Positions 44,615 through 54,234 of a stretch of 54,234 nt of DNA are shown here, in pieces. The position numbers and the translations under genes were made by a program. Origin of the DNA: Pseudomonadota bacterium (GTDB lineage Bacteria > Pseudomonadota > Gammaproteobacteria > Burkholderiales > Sulfuricellaceae); the NCBI GenBank assembly GCA_021801705.1, contig JAJYXP010000045.1, forward strand, positions 1-54,234, written 5' to 3'. Under the pieces are notes generated by a model. The model was given only the letters and a program-made list of their open reading frames with translations. It was not told the origin of the DNA and did no database searches. How positions within the stretch are numbered: the first letter of the stretch is position 1; each line of letters opens with the position of its first letter.

Positions 44615-45358
44615 CTAGCCGGATACGCTGTTTTTCCCTGCCGGGCTGTTCTTTCCGTCGTTGCCCTGCCCGACCTTGCCTGCCGGAAAAGACCAGCCGT
44701 TGCGCCAGGCGGCCACAACCATGTTGGGGTACTCGGGCTTGCCCAGACTGCCGTTATAGCGCCCCAAGGCACGGAACAGATCACCTTTTTCGATATCGAG
44801 GTAGTGGCGCAGGATGGTGCAGCCGTAGCGCAGGTTGGTGCGGATGTGAAACAGGTTCTGCTCCGGCTTGCCGATCAGCTTGGTCCAGAACGGCATCACC
44901 TGCATGTAGCCGCGTGCCCCGGCACTGGAAACAGCGTATTTCTTGAAGCCGCTTTCCACCTGGATCAAACCCAGCACCATCTGCGGGTCGAGCCCGGCGC
45001 GGGTGGCTTCGTAGTGCACGGTCTTGAGGAAATCGAGGCGCCTGGCCTTGTCCGGGATGCGCTTCTCCAGACGCGGCGACATTGCCGCCAGCCAGTTGTA
45101 GGCCTCCGTTTGCGAGGCGAAGGCCAGGCGCGGCGCGGCAGTATCACTGATGTTCTTGCTCAACACCGCCTGGACACTGGCGCTCAAGGGCTCGTAAACC
45201 TGCGCGCCGGCGTGGGCTGCGGTGGGTGCTGTCAGCAGCAGAGCGAAAAAAAATCTTAACCACGAATGACCACGAATGACCACGAATGACCACGAATGAC
45301 CACGAATTATTCGTGTGAATTCGTGTGAATTCGTGGTTGAGTTTTTTAATTCCCGCAT
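44615..45358 (-). CDS. Lytic transglycosylase (SLT domain) with repeat-derived N-terminal region
   Basis: 247 residues. SLT domain: catalytic Glu135 in [20 protein letters not shown], then [13 protein letters not shown] and [15 protein letters not shown]. Cleaves peptidoglycan glycan strands. The hydrophobic signal sequence ([16 protein letters not shown]) starts only at residue 35. Residues about 8-33 are encoded by a tandem and inverted CACGAATGAC repeat (45258-45338), with no other start codon between. The ATG lies inside the end of proS (13-bp overlap). Export may be affected, unless an upstream ATG/ATT is used. Confidence 0.85.
   Translation of the reverse strand: MRELKNSTTNSHEFTRIIRGHSWSFVVIRGHSWLRFFFALLLTAPTAAHAGAQVYEPLSASVQAVLSKNISDTAAPRLAFASQTEAYNWLAAMSPRLEKRIPDKARRLDFLKTVHYEATRAGLDPQMVLGLIQVESGFKKYAVSSAGARGYMQVMPFWTKLIGKPEQNLFHIRTNLRYGCTILRHYLDIEKGDLFRALGRYNGSLGKPEYPNMVVAAWRNGWSFPAGKVGQGNDGKNSPAGKNSVSG
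45258..45338. repeat. Tandem CACGAATGAC units with inverted copies
   Basis: Four direct CACGAATGAC units at 45261-45300, a partial fifth, then inverted TTCGTGTGAA and ATTCGTGGTT (45311-45338). Related to the words at 11311-11350. Confidence 0.85.
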
Positions 45359-47061
45359 ACCGCCGATTTTATGTGGCCCACGATATTTTGCAAGGGAATG
45401 ATGCTGGCTTTCCCATCCCGGCGGCCCTGATATTCGATGTTGCCTTCCTTCAGGCCGCGCTCGCCGATCACGATGCGGTGCGGGATGCCGATCAATTCCA
45501 TGTCGGCAAACATGACGCCGATGCGCTCGTCGCGGTCGTCCAGCAGCACCTCGATGCCGGCAGCCGTCAGTTCGGCGTAGAGCTTTTCGACGGTTTCCTT
45601 TACCAGCGCGCTCCGGTTGATGCCGATCGGTACCATGGCGAGCTGGAACGGCGCCATCGCCAGCGGGAAAATGATGCCGTGTTCGTCGTGGCCCTGCTCG
45701 ATGGCCGCAGCAACGATGCGCGACACGCCGATGCCGTAGCAGCCCATTTCCATGACTTGCTCCTTGCCGTGTTCGTCGAGGAAGGTGGCGTTCATCGCTG
45801 CGGAATACTTGGTGCGCAACTGGAAAATGTGGCCGACTTCGATGCCGCGGCACAGTTCCAGCGTGCCTTTGCCATCGGGGCTGGGGTCGCCTTCCACCAC
45901 ATTGCGGATATCGACCACTTCCTTCAGGTCCGGCAGGTCGCGGCCGAAGTTGACGCCGGTAAGGTGGTAGCCGTTGTCGTTGGCGCCGCAGACGAAGTCA
46001 CTCATCACGGCGACGGCGCGGTCGGCGATGATGGTCGCTTTCAGTCCGACGGGGCCCACCGAGCCGGCGTTGCAGCCGGCCGCGGCGCGGATTTGGGCGT
46101 CGGAGGCGAAGCGTGGCGGCTGGGCGAGCTGGATCAGTTTGCCGGCCTTGACCTCGTTGAGCTGGTGGTCGCCGCGCAGGAGCAGCGCCACCACGCCGCC
46201 GTCGCGGCCTTCCAGAAGCAGGGTCTTGATGGTTCGGTCCGCCGCGACGTTGAGGAACTCGCACACTTCCTCGATGCTGTGCTTGCCGGGCGTGGCGATT
46301 TTTTTCATTTCCTCGGCCGGTGCCGGGCGGGGGGGGGCCGGGCTGACCGCTTCCGCCAGTTCGACGTTGGCGGCAAAGCCGGAGCCGGTGCAGAAGGCGA
46401 TGGCGTCCTCGCCCGAATCCGCCAGGACGTGAAACTCATGCGATCCGGTGCCGCCGATCGCGCCGGTATCCGCCGCCACCGGGCGGAACTTCAACCCCAG
46501 CCGGGTGAAAATGCGGCTATAGGTCTCGTGCATCTGCCAATAGGTTTGCTCCAGGCTGGCGTGGTCGGCGTGGAAGGAATAAGCATCCTTCATCACGAAT
46601 TCGCGGGCGCGCATCACCCCGAAACGCGGGCGGATCTCGTCGCGGAACTTGGTCTGAATTTGGTAGAAGTTCACCGGCAACTGGCGGTAGCTCTTGATTT
46701 CGCGCCTGGCGACATCGGTGATCACTTCCTCGTGGGTCGGCCCGAAGCAGAAGTCGCGTTCATGGCGGTCCCTGATCTTCAGCATCTGCGGCCCGAACAC
46801 GTCCCAGCGCCCGGTTTCCTGCCACAGTTCTGCCGGAACCACGGCCGGCATCAGCAGTTCGACCGCGCCGCTCCTGTTCATTTCCTCGCGCACGATCGCC
46901 TCGACCTTGCGCAATACCTTGAGGCCCAGCGGCATCCAGGTGTACAGGCCGCTGCCGAGGCGCTTTATCAGGCCGGCGCGCAGCATCAGTTTATGGCTGA
47001 TCAGCTCTGCTTCGTTCGGCGCCTCCTTGAGGGTGGAGAGGAAAAATTGGGATACGCGCAT
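45346..47061 (-). CDS. proS: Prolyl-tRNA synthetase (bacterial type)
   Basis: 571 residues. Class II synthetase motifs ([20 protein letters not shown]; motif 2 [27 protein letters not shown]). The INS editing domain lies near 230-400 and the anticodon-binding domain at the end ([20 protein letters not shown]). Full length. The ATG follows GATTCCGGACTC with no strong ribosome-binding site. Adjacent to rppH as in relatives, with a methyltransferase-fold gene between. Confidence 0.96.
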   Translation of the reverse strand: MRVSQFFLSTLKEAPNEAELISHKLMLRAGLIKRLGSGLYTWMPLGLKVLRKVEAIVREEMNRSGAVELLMPAVVPAELWQETGRWDVFGPQMLKIRDRHERDFCFGPTHEEVITDVARREIKSYRQLPVNFYQIQTKFRDEIRPRFGVMRAREFVMKDAYSFHADHASLEQTYWQMHETYSRIFTRLGLKFRPVAADTGAIGGTGSHEFHVLADSGEDAIAFCTGSGFAANVELAEAVSPAPPRPAPAEEMKKIATPGKHSIEEVCEFLNVAADRTIKTLLLEGRDGGVVALLLRGDHQLNEVKAGKLIQLAQPPRFASDAQIRAAAGCNAGSVGPVGLKATIIADRAVAVMSDFVCGANDNGYHLTGVNFGRDLPDLKEVVDIRNVVEGDPSPDGKGTLELCRGIEVGHIFQLRTKYSAAMNATFLDEHGKEQVMEMGCYGIGVSRIVAAAIEQGHDEHGIIFPLAMAPFQLAMVPIGINRSALVKETVEKLYAELTAAGIEVLLDDRDERIGVMFADMELIGIPHRIVIGERGLKEGNIEYQGRRDGKASIIPLQNIVGHIKSAVCGN

Positions 47062-47131
47062 GATCTTGAGTCCGGAATCTTCAAAGCGGCTAATTTTACT
47101 TTGAAAACGGGCTGGATGACAGGGCGGACGT

Positions 47132-47137
47132 TATAAT
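47132..47137 (+). promoter_or_regulatory. Candidate -10 box upstream of the spermidine-synthase-like gene
   Basis: TATAAT at 47132-47137, 27 bp before the ATG. No good -35 box at the usual distance. Confidence 0.4.
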
Positions 47138-47164
47138 GTAAAGATTTCTTTTGGGGTGGAACAG

Positions 47165-47953
47165 ATGGGGTTTTTCTCTCGGCGGCGTATCCACAAAGCG
47201 GTAGAGGCCGGTGATGTGGTGGATGTGAGCGAGCTTGACGGCGTGCGATCGCTGCACCTGGGCAGCAAGACGGTGCAGAGCTCGATGCGCATCAGCGCGC
47301 CTAACGAGCTCGAGCTTGCCTATACCCGTGGCATGATGAGTTTCCTCCTGTTCATTCCCGTGCCCGCCCGCTTTCTGATGATAGGCCTGGGCGGGGGGTC
47401 GCTGGCAAAATTTGTTTATCACCGCTTGCCGGCCGCCCGCACCATGGCGGTGGAGCTCAACCCGCAGGTGCTTGCCGCTGCACGCGCGTATTTTTACCTT
47501 CCTCCCGAGGATGAAAGATTAGAAGTGGAAATTGCCGAGGGCGGCCAGTATGTGGCCGATCACCCCGACAGCGCCGATGTGTTGATGCTGGACGGCTTCG
47601 ATGGCGTTTCCCTGGCCGATTCGCTGGTCACCCAGCGCTTCTATGACGATTGCGCCGCCGCCCTGAGCAACAGAGGCGTGCTGGCCGTCAACCTGTGGGG
47701 AAGCGACCCGAATTTCGACGTGTATTTGCAGCGTATCGAAACCAGCTTCAATGGACTGACGCTGTGCCTGCCTACGGAAAAACACGGCAATATCGTTGTC
47801 CTGGGTTTCAAGCGCAGTCCCGGCAACCCGCGCTGGGATGATCTGCGCCAGCGGGCAAAGGAACTTGAGCAGATATATGGCCTGGAGTTCCTCAGGTTCG
47901 TGGAGAGTCTGCGTGACCTCAACGCCCACACTGAAAAGCGCCTTCTAATATAA
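47165..47953 (+). CDS. Spermidine-synthase-like methyltransferase-fold protein
   Basis: 262 residues from ATG 47165, with GGGGTGGA upstream. Rossmann-type core: FLMIGLGGGSLAKFV (the SAM-type loop), MAVELNPQVLAAARAYF, and DVLMLDGFDG in place of the usual D-(A/S)-x-D motif of aminopropyltransferases. These short spermidine-synthase-like proteins often lack confirmed polyamine activity. Single gene between divergent proS and rppH. Confidence 0.8.
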   Translation: MGFFSRRRIHKAVEAGDVVDVSELDGVRSLHLGSKTVQSSMRISAPNELELAYTRGMMSFLLFIPVPARFLMIGLGGGSLAKFVYHRLPAARTMAVELNPQVLAAARAYFYLPPEDERLEVEIAEGGQYVADHPDSADVLMLDGFDGVSLADSLVTQRFYDDCAAALSNRGVLAVNLWGSDPNFDVYLQRIETSFNGLTLCLPTEKHGNIVVLGFKRSPGNPRWDDLRQRAKELEQIYGLEFLRFVESLRDLNAHTEKRLLI

Positions 47954-48116
47954 TTGCTTCCGCATGGAACTCGCGTGGCATGTTTTAGTCATTAAATTAA
48001 ATATTTTTTCACGCCAAAAATAGCGATCGAGCCATGGGAATTTTCCGTTTGGCTTTCATTGCCGGGTGAAATGTGAAAAAATCACGTCAACTTATCGAAT
48101 TAGAGGTGTTTCACAA

Positions 48117-48596
48117 ATGATAGACCGGGACGGTTATCGCCCCAATGTCGGCATCGTTTTATGCAATGCAAGAAATGAGGTTTTCTGGGGCAAGCGCATC
48201 AAAGAGCATTCCTGGCAGTTTCCGCAAGGCGGCATCAAGGCCGGGGAGTCTCCCGAACAGGCAATGTTTCGGGAGTTGGGGGAAGAAGTCGGGTTGCACC
48301 CTGAGCATGTGAGGATACTCGGACGCACCAAGGACTGGCTGCGCTACGATGTGCCCCAGAACTGGGTGCGGCGGGAATGGCGTGGCAGTTACAGGGGTCA
48401 GAAGCAGATCTGGTTTCTGCTCCGTCTGACCGGGCGCGACAGCGATGTGTCGTTGCGCGCCTCGTCCCATCCCGAATTCGATGCCTGGCGCTGGCACCAC
48501 TACTGGGTGCCATTGGAGTCGGTGATTGAATTCAAGCGTGATGTATATCGCCTGGCGCTGAACGAATTGGCTGCCTATCTCAATAAGGCGGGGTAA
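48117..48596 (+). CDS. rppH: RNA pyrophosphohydrolase
   Basis: 159 residues from ATG 48117 (AGAGG upstream). Nudix box [23 protein letters not shown] at about 38-60. [20 protein letters not shown] and the [15 protein letters not shown] region are typical of RppH, which converts 5'-triphosphate mRNA ends to monophosphate to start decay. Confidence 0.95.
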   Translation: MIDRDGYRPNVGIVLCNARNEVFWGKRIKEHSWQFPQGGIKAGESPEQAMFRELGEEVGLHPEHVRILGRTKDWLRYDVPQNWVRREWRGSYRGQKQIWFLLRLTGRDSDVSLRASSHPEFDAWRWHHYWVPLESVIEFKRDVYRLALNELAAYLNKAG

Positions 48597-48651
48597 GATT
48601 GAGCGTTTTTGGAATTTGTTTAAGAATTAATTCTTCACCTCCCTTCTGCTC

Positions 48652-48737
48652 CGCCCGGTTCCTCTGATCCGGGCGGCTTCAATCGCCTTCCTTCAAATCG
48701 TCTATGCTGAGTAATGCCTGCTTGTCATGCAGGCATT
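48652..48737 (+). promoter_or_regulatory. Two hairpins between rppH and cfa
   Basis: CGCCCGG/CCGGGCG (48652-48675) may end rppH transcription, though no T tract follows. A second perfect hairpin, AATGCCTGC/GCAGGCATT (48713-48737), stands 24 bp before the cfa ATG and could lie in its 5' leader. Confidence 0.45.
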
Positions 48738-48760
48738 GTTCTGGCGCGAGGAGAAGGAGA

Positions 48761-49969
48761 ATGTTACAAAGTCAGATATTGAAGCAGATCGAGCGGCGCC
48801 TGCGCCGCGAGAGCCTGCCGATCAACTTCGAGTTCTGGAATGGCAAGGCACTGAGGCTGTCCGATTCGCCGAGCGTGACTGTCAGCGTGCGCTCGGCGAA
48901 GGGTTTGTCTTCCCTGGTCAGGCCCACCCTGGGCAAGTTCGCCCGCAATTATGTCGAGCAGCACATCGATCTGACCGGTGGTGCCAGGGAAATCATCCGG
49001 CTGGGCGAATCCCTGTGCGAAGCGTCCAGCCGCATTGCCAAAAAAAACGGTTTTTCCCTGAACTGGCTGCGGCATACCCGCTCCGCCGACCGCCACGCGA
49101 TCAGCTACCATTACGATGTCTCGAACGAGTTCTATGCGTTGTGGCTGGACCGGCGCCGGGTGTATTCCTGCGCCTATTTCCGCCGGCCCGACGACAGCCT
49201 GGATCTGGCGCAGGAGCAGAAGCTTGAGCATATCTGCCGCAAGCTCGCCCTGACGGAAAACGAACGCTTCCTCGATATCGGCTGCGGCTGGGGCGGGTTG
49301 ATACTATGGGCGGCGGAACGCCACGGCGTGCGTGCCGAGGGCATTACCCTGAGCCGGAACCAGTACGAATATGTACAGGGCCGGATCCGGGCGCGCGGCC
49401 TGGAAGGACGCTGCCGCGTCCGGCTGCTGGATTACCGCGATTTGCCGGAAACCGAGCCGTTCGACAAAATCGCCAGCGTCGGCATGTTTGAGCATGTGGG
49501 CAGGAAAAACTTGCCCGCCTACTTTGGCAAAATCAACCGCTTGCTGCGTCCTGGCGGGCTGGTGCTGAATCACGGCATCACCCTGGCGGCAGTGGGCAGT
49601 GTCGAGCTGGGCAGTGATATCGGCGACTTCATCGACCGCTATGTCTTTCCCGGTGGGGAGCTTGCGCATGTGTCCGCGGTGACCGAGGAGATGTCGCGGC
49701 AGAAGCTGGAGTGCTGGGATGTGGAATGCCTGCGCCCCCATTACGCGAAGACTTTGTGGCACTGGGTCGATCGCCTTGAAGCCAGGCAGGATGAGGCAAG
49801 GAGCATGGTCGGTGAAGACCGCTTCCGGATCTGGCGGATATACATGGCTGGTTCGGCGTATGCCTTCGAGCGGGGCTGGTTGTCCGTGTTCCAGGTGCTT
49901 GCTGCCAAACCCCAGGAGAACGGCGCTGTATCCTATCCGCTGACGCGCGAGCACGTGTACGAAAGATAG
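48761..49969 (+). CDS. cfa: Cyclopropane-fatty-acyl-phospholipid synthase
   Basis: 402 residues from ATG 48761 after GGAGAAGGAG. SAM loop FLDIGCGWGGLILWAAERHG, HYDVSNEFYALWLD and YSCAYFRRPDDSLD before it, and VGMFEHVGRKNLPAYF after. The C-terminal region is typical of the family. Modifies unsaturated membrane lipid chains. Ends 83 bp before the CNP1-like gene. Confidence 0.94.
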   Translation: MLQSQILKQIERRLRRESLPINFEFWNGKALRLSDSPSVTVSVRSAKGLSSLVRPTLGKFARNYVEQHIDLTGGAREIIRLGESLCEASSRIAKKNGFSLNWLRHTRSADRHAISYHYDVSNEFYALWLDRRRVYSCAYFRRPDDSLDLAQEQKLEHICRKLALTENERFLDIGCGWGGLILWAAERHGVRAEGITLSRNQYEYVQGRIRARGLEGRCRVRLLDYRDLPETEPFDKIASVGMFEHVGRKNLPAYFGKINRLLRPGGLVLNHGITLAAVGSVELGSDIGDFIDRYVFPGGELAHVSAVTEEMSRQKLECWDVECLRPHYAKTLWHWVDRLEARQDEARSMVGEDRFRIWRIYMAGSAYAFERGWLSVFQVLAAKPQENGAVSYPLTREHVYER

Positions 49970-50052
49970 AGGGGAACAACAGGCAAAAATTTTTCGCGTG
50001 GCATGGTTCTGGCGGTATATCATTCCGGCTTCCGCAAACCGGATTTTTGCCC

Positions 50053-50547
50053 ATGAAAAAATTTCTTGCACTGCTTTTATTCGCTCTTCCCCTGGCGGCT
50101 TCCGCCGCCGAGCCGGGACAGTTCGAGGAGGAAAGATCCTGGACAGAAATCGAGGCCAAGCTCCCGCCTTACCCCAAGGAAGAGAATCTGCTGCCGCTGT
50201 TCGTGAGCGCCGCCAGCGACAACAAATTTTTCGTCGATGCCGTTTCCATCAGCGTGGGTGAGGACGGGGTGGCGCGCTACACCATGATCGTCAAGTCGCC
50301 TGCCGGCGCCGATAATGTCAGCTTCGAGGGCATCCGTTGCGCTACCCGGGAAAAGAAGCTTTATGCGTTCGGGCGCAAGGAAGGGTCCTGGTCAAGGGCG
50401 CGTGTTTCCAGGTGGGAGCCGATCCGCTACCAGGACATCAACCGCCATCATCATGTACTTTATGACGATTTCTTCTGTCCCAACGGCATCATCGTAAAAA
50501 GCGCGCAGGATGCGGTGGATGCCCTGAGGCGTGGATTTCGGCCCTAG
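50053..50547 (+). CDS. CNP1-like periplasmic protein
   Basis: 164 residues from ATG 50053. Signal peptide MKKFLALLLFALPLAASAAE. Mature part FEEERSWTEIEAKLPPYPKE, YTMIVKSPAGADNVSFEGIR, and DFFCPNGI with a Cys pair (RCATREKK, DFFCPN) that could form a disulfide. Matches the CNP1-like family (PF08750) of unknown function. Weak ribosome-binding site. Confidence 0.8.
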   Translation: MKKFLALLLFALPLAASAAEPGQFEEERSWTEIEAKLPPYPKEENLLPLFVSAASDNKFFVDAVSISVGEDGVARYTMIVKSPAGADNVSFEGIRCATREKKLYAFGRKEGSWSRARVSRWEPIRYQDINRHHHVLYDDFFCPNGIIVKSAQDAVDALRRGFRP

Positions 50548-50577
50548 CAGCCTGCCGGACTTGGAATGTCGCCACCG

Positions 50578-50670
50578 TAGGTCGGGTTTTAACCCGACCT
50601 GCATCCCGAATTCAATATAACTGCCAGCCAGGCCTGTAGATTGGGTTAGCGGCTTTGCCGCGTAACCCAA
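50578..50670. repeat. Two dispersed palindromes between the CNP1-like gene and proB
   Basis: GTAGGTCGGGTTTTAACCCG (50578-50597, closing with ACCTGC) is of the same family as in valS. TTGGGTTAGCGGCTTTGCCG (50641-50660) closes with CGTAACCCAA. Confidence 0.75.
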
Positions 50671-50677
50671 CATCAGC

Positions 50678-51796
50678 CTAAAGCAAAACCAAGTTATCCC
50701 TATGGATGAGCTCGGGCTCGTCAATGTAACCGAGGATGGATTCGATTTCCGAACTCGTCCGGCGCAGGATTTTTGCGGTTTCCTGTGCGCTGTAGTTGAC
50801 CAGGCCGCGGGCTATTTCCAGGCCATTCTCGTCCAGGCAGGTAACCACTGCGCCGCGCTCGAAGTCACCAGCGAGCGCGGTGACGCCGATGGGCAGCAGG
50901 CTTTTGCCCTCCTTGCGCAATACCTTGACGGCACCGGCGTCGAGCGTGAGTTTGCCGCCGACTTGCAGATGGTCCGCCAGCCACTGCTTGCGCGCCACGG
51001 TCTTGATTTTTCCGGCCAGCAACCGGGTGCCGATCGCTTCACCCTGTGCCAGTCGTACCAGCACGTCATGTTCGCGGCCGGAGGCGATGACGGTATGCGC
51101 TCCGCTGCGCGCAGCGCGCTTGGCGGCAAGGATTTTTGTCAGCATGCCGCCGCTGCCGATATCGCTGCCGGCGCCGCCCGCGATTTTTTCCAGTTCCGCA
51201 TCGCCGGCCTGCGCTTCCGCCACCAGCGTAGCGCCGGGATCCTTGCGCGGATCGGCGGAATACAGGCCGGACTGGTCGGTGAGAATCACCAGCACATCCG
51301 CATCGATCAGGTTGGTCACCAGCGCGGCCAGGGTGTCGTTGTCGCCGAAGCGGATTTCCTCGGTGACGACGGTATCGTTTTCGTTGATGATGGGGATGGT
51401 GCCGAGCCGGAGCAGTGTGCGCAGGGTGGAACGGGCATTCAGGTAGCGTTTGCGGTCGGCCAGATCGTCATGGGTCAGCAGTATCTGCGCGGTGTGCAAG
51501 CCATGTTTGCGGAAGCAGGTTTCATAGACCTGCACCAGCCCCATCTGGCCGACCGCGGCGGCGGCCTGAAGCTCATGCACGGCACGCGGGCGCTTCTTCC
51601 AGCCGAGGCGTTGCATCCCTTCGGCGATTGCGCCGGAGGACACCAGTACCACTTCTCGCCCCATGGATTTGAGCTGTGCGATCTGCGCCGCCCAGTTGTC
51701 GAGCGCGGCATGGTCGAGCCCGGCGCCGCTGTTGGTGACCAGGCTGCTGCCGACTTTTACGACCAGGCGTTTTGAGTTTGCGAGAATTGATTTCAT
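50678..51796 (-). CDS. proB: Glutamate 5-kinase
   Basis: 372 residues. Amino acid kinase domain ([48 protein letters not shown]-like [16 protein letters not shown] at about 210). The C-terminal PUA domain (about 275-372) is present. First step of proline synthesis. Same strand as obgE, with a 72-bp repeat gap. Confidence 0.96.
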   Translation of the reverse strand: MKSILANSKRLVVKVGSSLVTNSGAGLDHAALDNWAAQIAQLKSMGREVVLVSSGAIAEGMQRLGWKKRPRAVHELQAAAAVGQMGLVQVYETCFRKHGLHTAQILLTHDDLADRKRYLNARSTLRTLLRLGTIPIINENDTVVTEEIRFGDNDTLAALVTNLIDADVLVILTDQSGLYSADPRKDPGATLVAEAQAGDAELEKIAGGAGSDIGSGGMLTKILAAKRAARSGAHTVIASGREHDVLVRLAQGEAIGTRLLAGKIKTVARKQWLADHLQVGGKLTLDAGAVKVLRKEGKSLLPIGVTALAGDFERGAVVTCLDENGLEIARGLVNYSAQETAKILRRTSSEIESILGYIDEPELIHRDNLVLL

Positions 51797-51806
51797 AAAT
51801 TATTTT

Positions 51807-52942
<1,136 letters not shown>

Positions 52943-52944
52943 CT

Positions 52945-52974
52945 AAATAAAAAAGCCCTATCGTCCGATAGGGC
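52945..52974 (-). terminator. Intrinsic terminator after rpmA
   Basis: On the minus strand GCCCTATCGG/CGATAGGGC (52974-52955), then TTTTTTATTT (52954-52945). It ends 9 bp before the obgE start. Confidence 0.85.
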
Positions 52975-52998
52975 CCGTGGCCTACTTCTCGGCTGATT

Positions 52999-53259
52999 TC
53001 AGACGGCCGGAGTAATGGTGACCACTTTGTGTCTGGCGGCGCCCTTGACGATGAAGCTGATCGTGCCGGTCACCTTGGCGAACAGGGTGTGATCCTTGCC
53101 CATGCCGACGTTGTCGCCCGCGTACATCTGGGTGCCGCGCTGGCGCACGATGATGCTGCCGGCGGAAACCAGTTCGCCGCCGTAGCGCTTCACGCCCAGG
53201 CGCTTGGAATGAGAGTCGCGGCCGTTGCGTACGCTACCGCCTGCTTTTTTATGTGCCAT
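52999..53259 (-). CDS. rpmA: 50S ribosomal protein L27
   Basis: 86 residues, [40 protein letters not shown], typical L27. 12 bp after rplU, ATG after GGAG. Confidence 0.98.
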   Translation of the reverse strand: MAHKKAGGSVRNGRDSHSKRLGVKRYGGELVSAGSIIVRQRGTQMYAGDNVGMGKDHTLFAKVTGTISFIVKGAARHKVVTITPAV

Positions 53260-53271
53260 TACTGATTCTCC

Positions 53272-53586
53272 TTACTTCGCCGCGATGCCGTCGATGCGGA
53301 TCTCGGTATAGTTCTGACGGTGCCCCTGGTGTTTCTGGTAGTGCTTGCGGCGGCGCATTTTGAAAATCTGCACCTTCTCGCCGCGACCGTGCGTGAGCAC
53401 CGTCGCCCTGACCGTCGCACCGCTTACCAGAGGCGTGCCCACCGTAACCGCTCCGTCGTCTGCAATCATCAACACCTGATCCAGTACGATTTCGCTGCCG
53501 ATGTCTGCCGGTATCTGTTCTATTTTCAATTTTTCGCCGGAGGCTACGCGATACTGCTTGCCGCCGGTTTTTATGACCGCATACAT
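53272..53586 (-). CDS. rplU: 50S ribosomal protein L21
   Basis: 104 residues from ATG 53586 ([20 protein letters not shown]); an ATG 12 bp upstream would add MELN. Ends [20 protein letters not shown], normal length. Confidence 0.98.
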   Translation of the reverse strand: MYAVIKTGGKQYRVASGEKLKIEQIPADIGSEIVLDQVLMIADDGAVTVGTPLVSGATVRATVLTHGRGEKVQIFKMRRRKHYQKHQGHRQNYTEIRIDGIAAK

Positions 53587-53621
53587 GTTAAGCTCCACAC
53601 TTGCTTTAGAAAGGGAACGCG

Positions 53622-53650
53622 ATTATACCTGAACCCCTTTCGCGGGTCAA
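53622..53650 (-). promoter_or_regulatory. Promoter of rplU-rpmA
   Basis: On the minus strand TTGACC (53650-53645), 17 bp, TATAAT (53627-53622): a near-consensus promoter. Confidence 0.85.
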
Positions 53651-53677
53651 AATATTGTTGGAAATCATGGGGCGGGC

Positions 53678-53707
53678 TTGACACTTGGCTGTTCTCGTTC
53701 CTACCAT
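53678..53707 (+). promoter_or_regulatory. Candidate promoter of ispB
   Basis: TTGACA (53678-53683), 18 bp, TACCAT (53702-53707), 33 bp before GTG 53741. Confidence 0.4.
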
Positions 53708-53740
53708 TGCTCCTTTTCACCCAATCAAGCTGGATTTTCT

Positions 53741-54234
53741 GTGTCACTGGAAGCGATTCGAAGCCCCATCGAGCCGGACATGCTGGAAGTGGATGATGTC
53801 ATCCGCAAACGCCTCTATTCCGAAGTCGTGCTGATCCGCCAGGTCGGCGAATACATCATCAACAGTGGCGGCAAGCGCCTGCGGCCGGCGCTGGTGCTGC
53901 TGTCCGCGGGCGCGTTCGGCTATGCCGGCAAGTATCATCACGAGCTGGCGGCGGTGGTCGAGTTCATCCACACTGCCACCCTGCTGCACGACGACGTGGT
54001 GGACGAATCCAGCCTGCGGCGCGGCAACGCCACCGCCAACGCCCTGTTCGGCAATGCCGCCAGCGTGCTGGTGGGCGATTTTCTCTATTCCAGGGCCTTC
54101 CAGATGATGGTCGGGGCAGGCAGCATGCGCGTGATGGAAGTGCTGGCGGACGCCACCAACATCATCGCCGAGGGCGAAGTGCTGCAACTGTTGAACTGCA
54201 ACGATGCGGATATCGACGAAGCGCGCTATATCAA
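53741..54234 (+). CDS. ispB: Octaprenyl diphosphate synthase, 5' part
   Basis: The gene runs off the window; 164 codons are seen. From GTG 53741: MSLEAIRSPIEPDMLEVDDV matches the family's N-terminus. GGKRLRPALVLLSAG and the first Asp-rich motif LLHDDVVDESSLRRG are present. Makes the quinone side chain. Divergent from rplU, as in other proteobacteria. Confidence 0.95.
   Translation, partial: MSLEAIRSPIEPDMLEVDDVIRKRLYSEVVLIRQVGEYIINSGGKRLRPALVLLSAGAFGYAGKYHHELAAVVEFIHTATLLHDDVVDESSLRRGNATANALFGNAASVLVGDFLYSRAFQMMVGAGSMRVMEVLADATNIIAEGEVLQLLNCNDADIDEARYI

Noticed and set aside
45258-45338. Possible CRISPR array
   Set aside because: Units are 10 bp and contiguous with inverted copies, no spacers, and no cas genes nearby.

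Overview
The window reads as a chromosomal segment of a GC-rich betaproteobacterium, most likely a chemolithotrophic sulfur oxidiser of the Nitrosomonadales type. The grounds are inferential. The housekeeping order ilvB-ilvH-ilvC-psd-pssA-(island)-leuA, the sigma factor-DUF3619-DUF3106-RDD cluster, the pepA-holC-valS block and the rplU-rpmA-obgE-proB block are typical betaproteobacterial neighbourhoods. The rhodanese-TusA-DsrE-LbpA-lipoate assembly cluster is characteristic of sulfur oxidisers that use lipoate-binding proteins. I have no 16S gene or database search to fix the genus.

Layout. 1-5.1 kb: an MMPL/RND exporter, a LolA-like periplasmic protein and an outer-membrane barrel, a lipid-export-like trio. 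5.1-12.7 kb: an exported unknown protein, a frameshifted TlpA, then rhodanese, tusA, a dsrE-family gene, lbpA, lipS1, sLpl(AB), lipT and lipS2. This covers sulfur relay to a GcvH-like lipoyl carrier plus the dedicated machinery that builds lipoate on that carrier. The sHdr core genes are not in the window. 13-15.4 kb: a FadL-type porin and an unknown periplasmic protein. 15.7-24 kb: a methyltransferase remnant, valS, a DUF2486-like gene, holC and pepA, divergent from lptF-lptG. 24-26.1 kb: RDD, DUF3106, DUF3619 and a sigma-70 family factor on the minus strand. 26.2-37.1 kb: branched-chain amino acid genes ilvBHC, phospholipid genes psd-pssA, a decayed defence island (SNF2 helicase, DinD and type III Res pieces), a candidate Leu leader peptide and leuA. 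37.2-44.5 kb: DUF2069, HugZ-like, YihY, a PilZ-like protein, then an operon of two thioredoxin-fold proteins, TolC and an efflux adaptor with no pump. 44.6-54.2 kb: a lytic transglycosylase, proS, a spermidine-synthase-like gene, rppH, cfa, a CNP1-like protein, proB, obgE, rpmA, rplU and the 5' part of ispB.

The most striking feature at the sequence level is the number of short palindromic, MITE-like repeats of at least eight kinds. Besides intergenic sites they sit in frame inside valS and the helicase gene. They encode the C-terminal tails of LipS1, PepA, ObgE and a DUF2069 protein and most of the N-terminal region of a lytic transglycosylase. One abuts the lptF start codon. One 137-bp element with a CTAG target duplication has cut the SNF2 helicase gene in two, and removing 141 bp restores its frame exactly.

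Other observations worth following up are an intrinsic terminator directly in front of lbpA, a possible leaderless 27-codon Leu-rich peptide upstream of leuA, and a chimeric ORF joining DinD pieces to the end of a type III restriction subunit.
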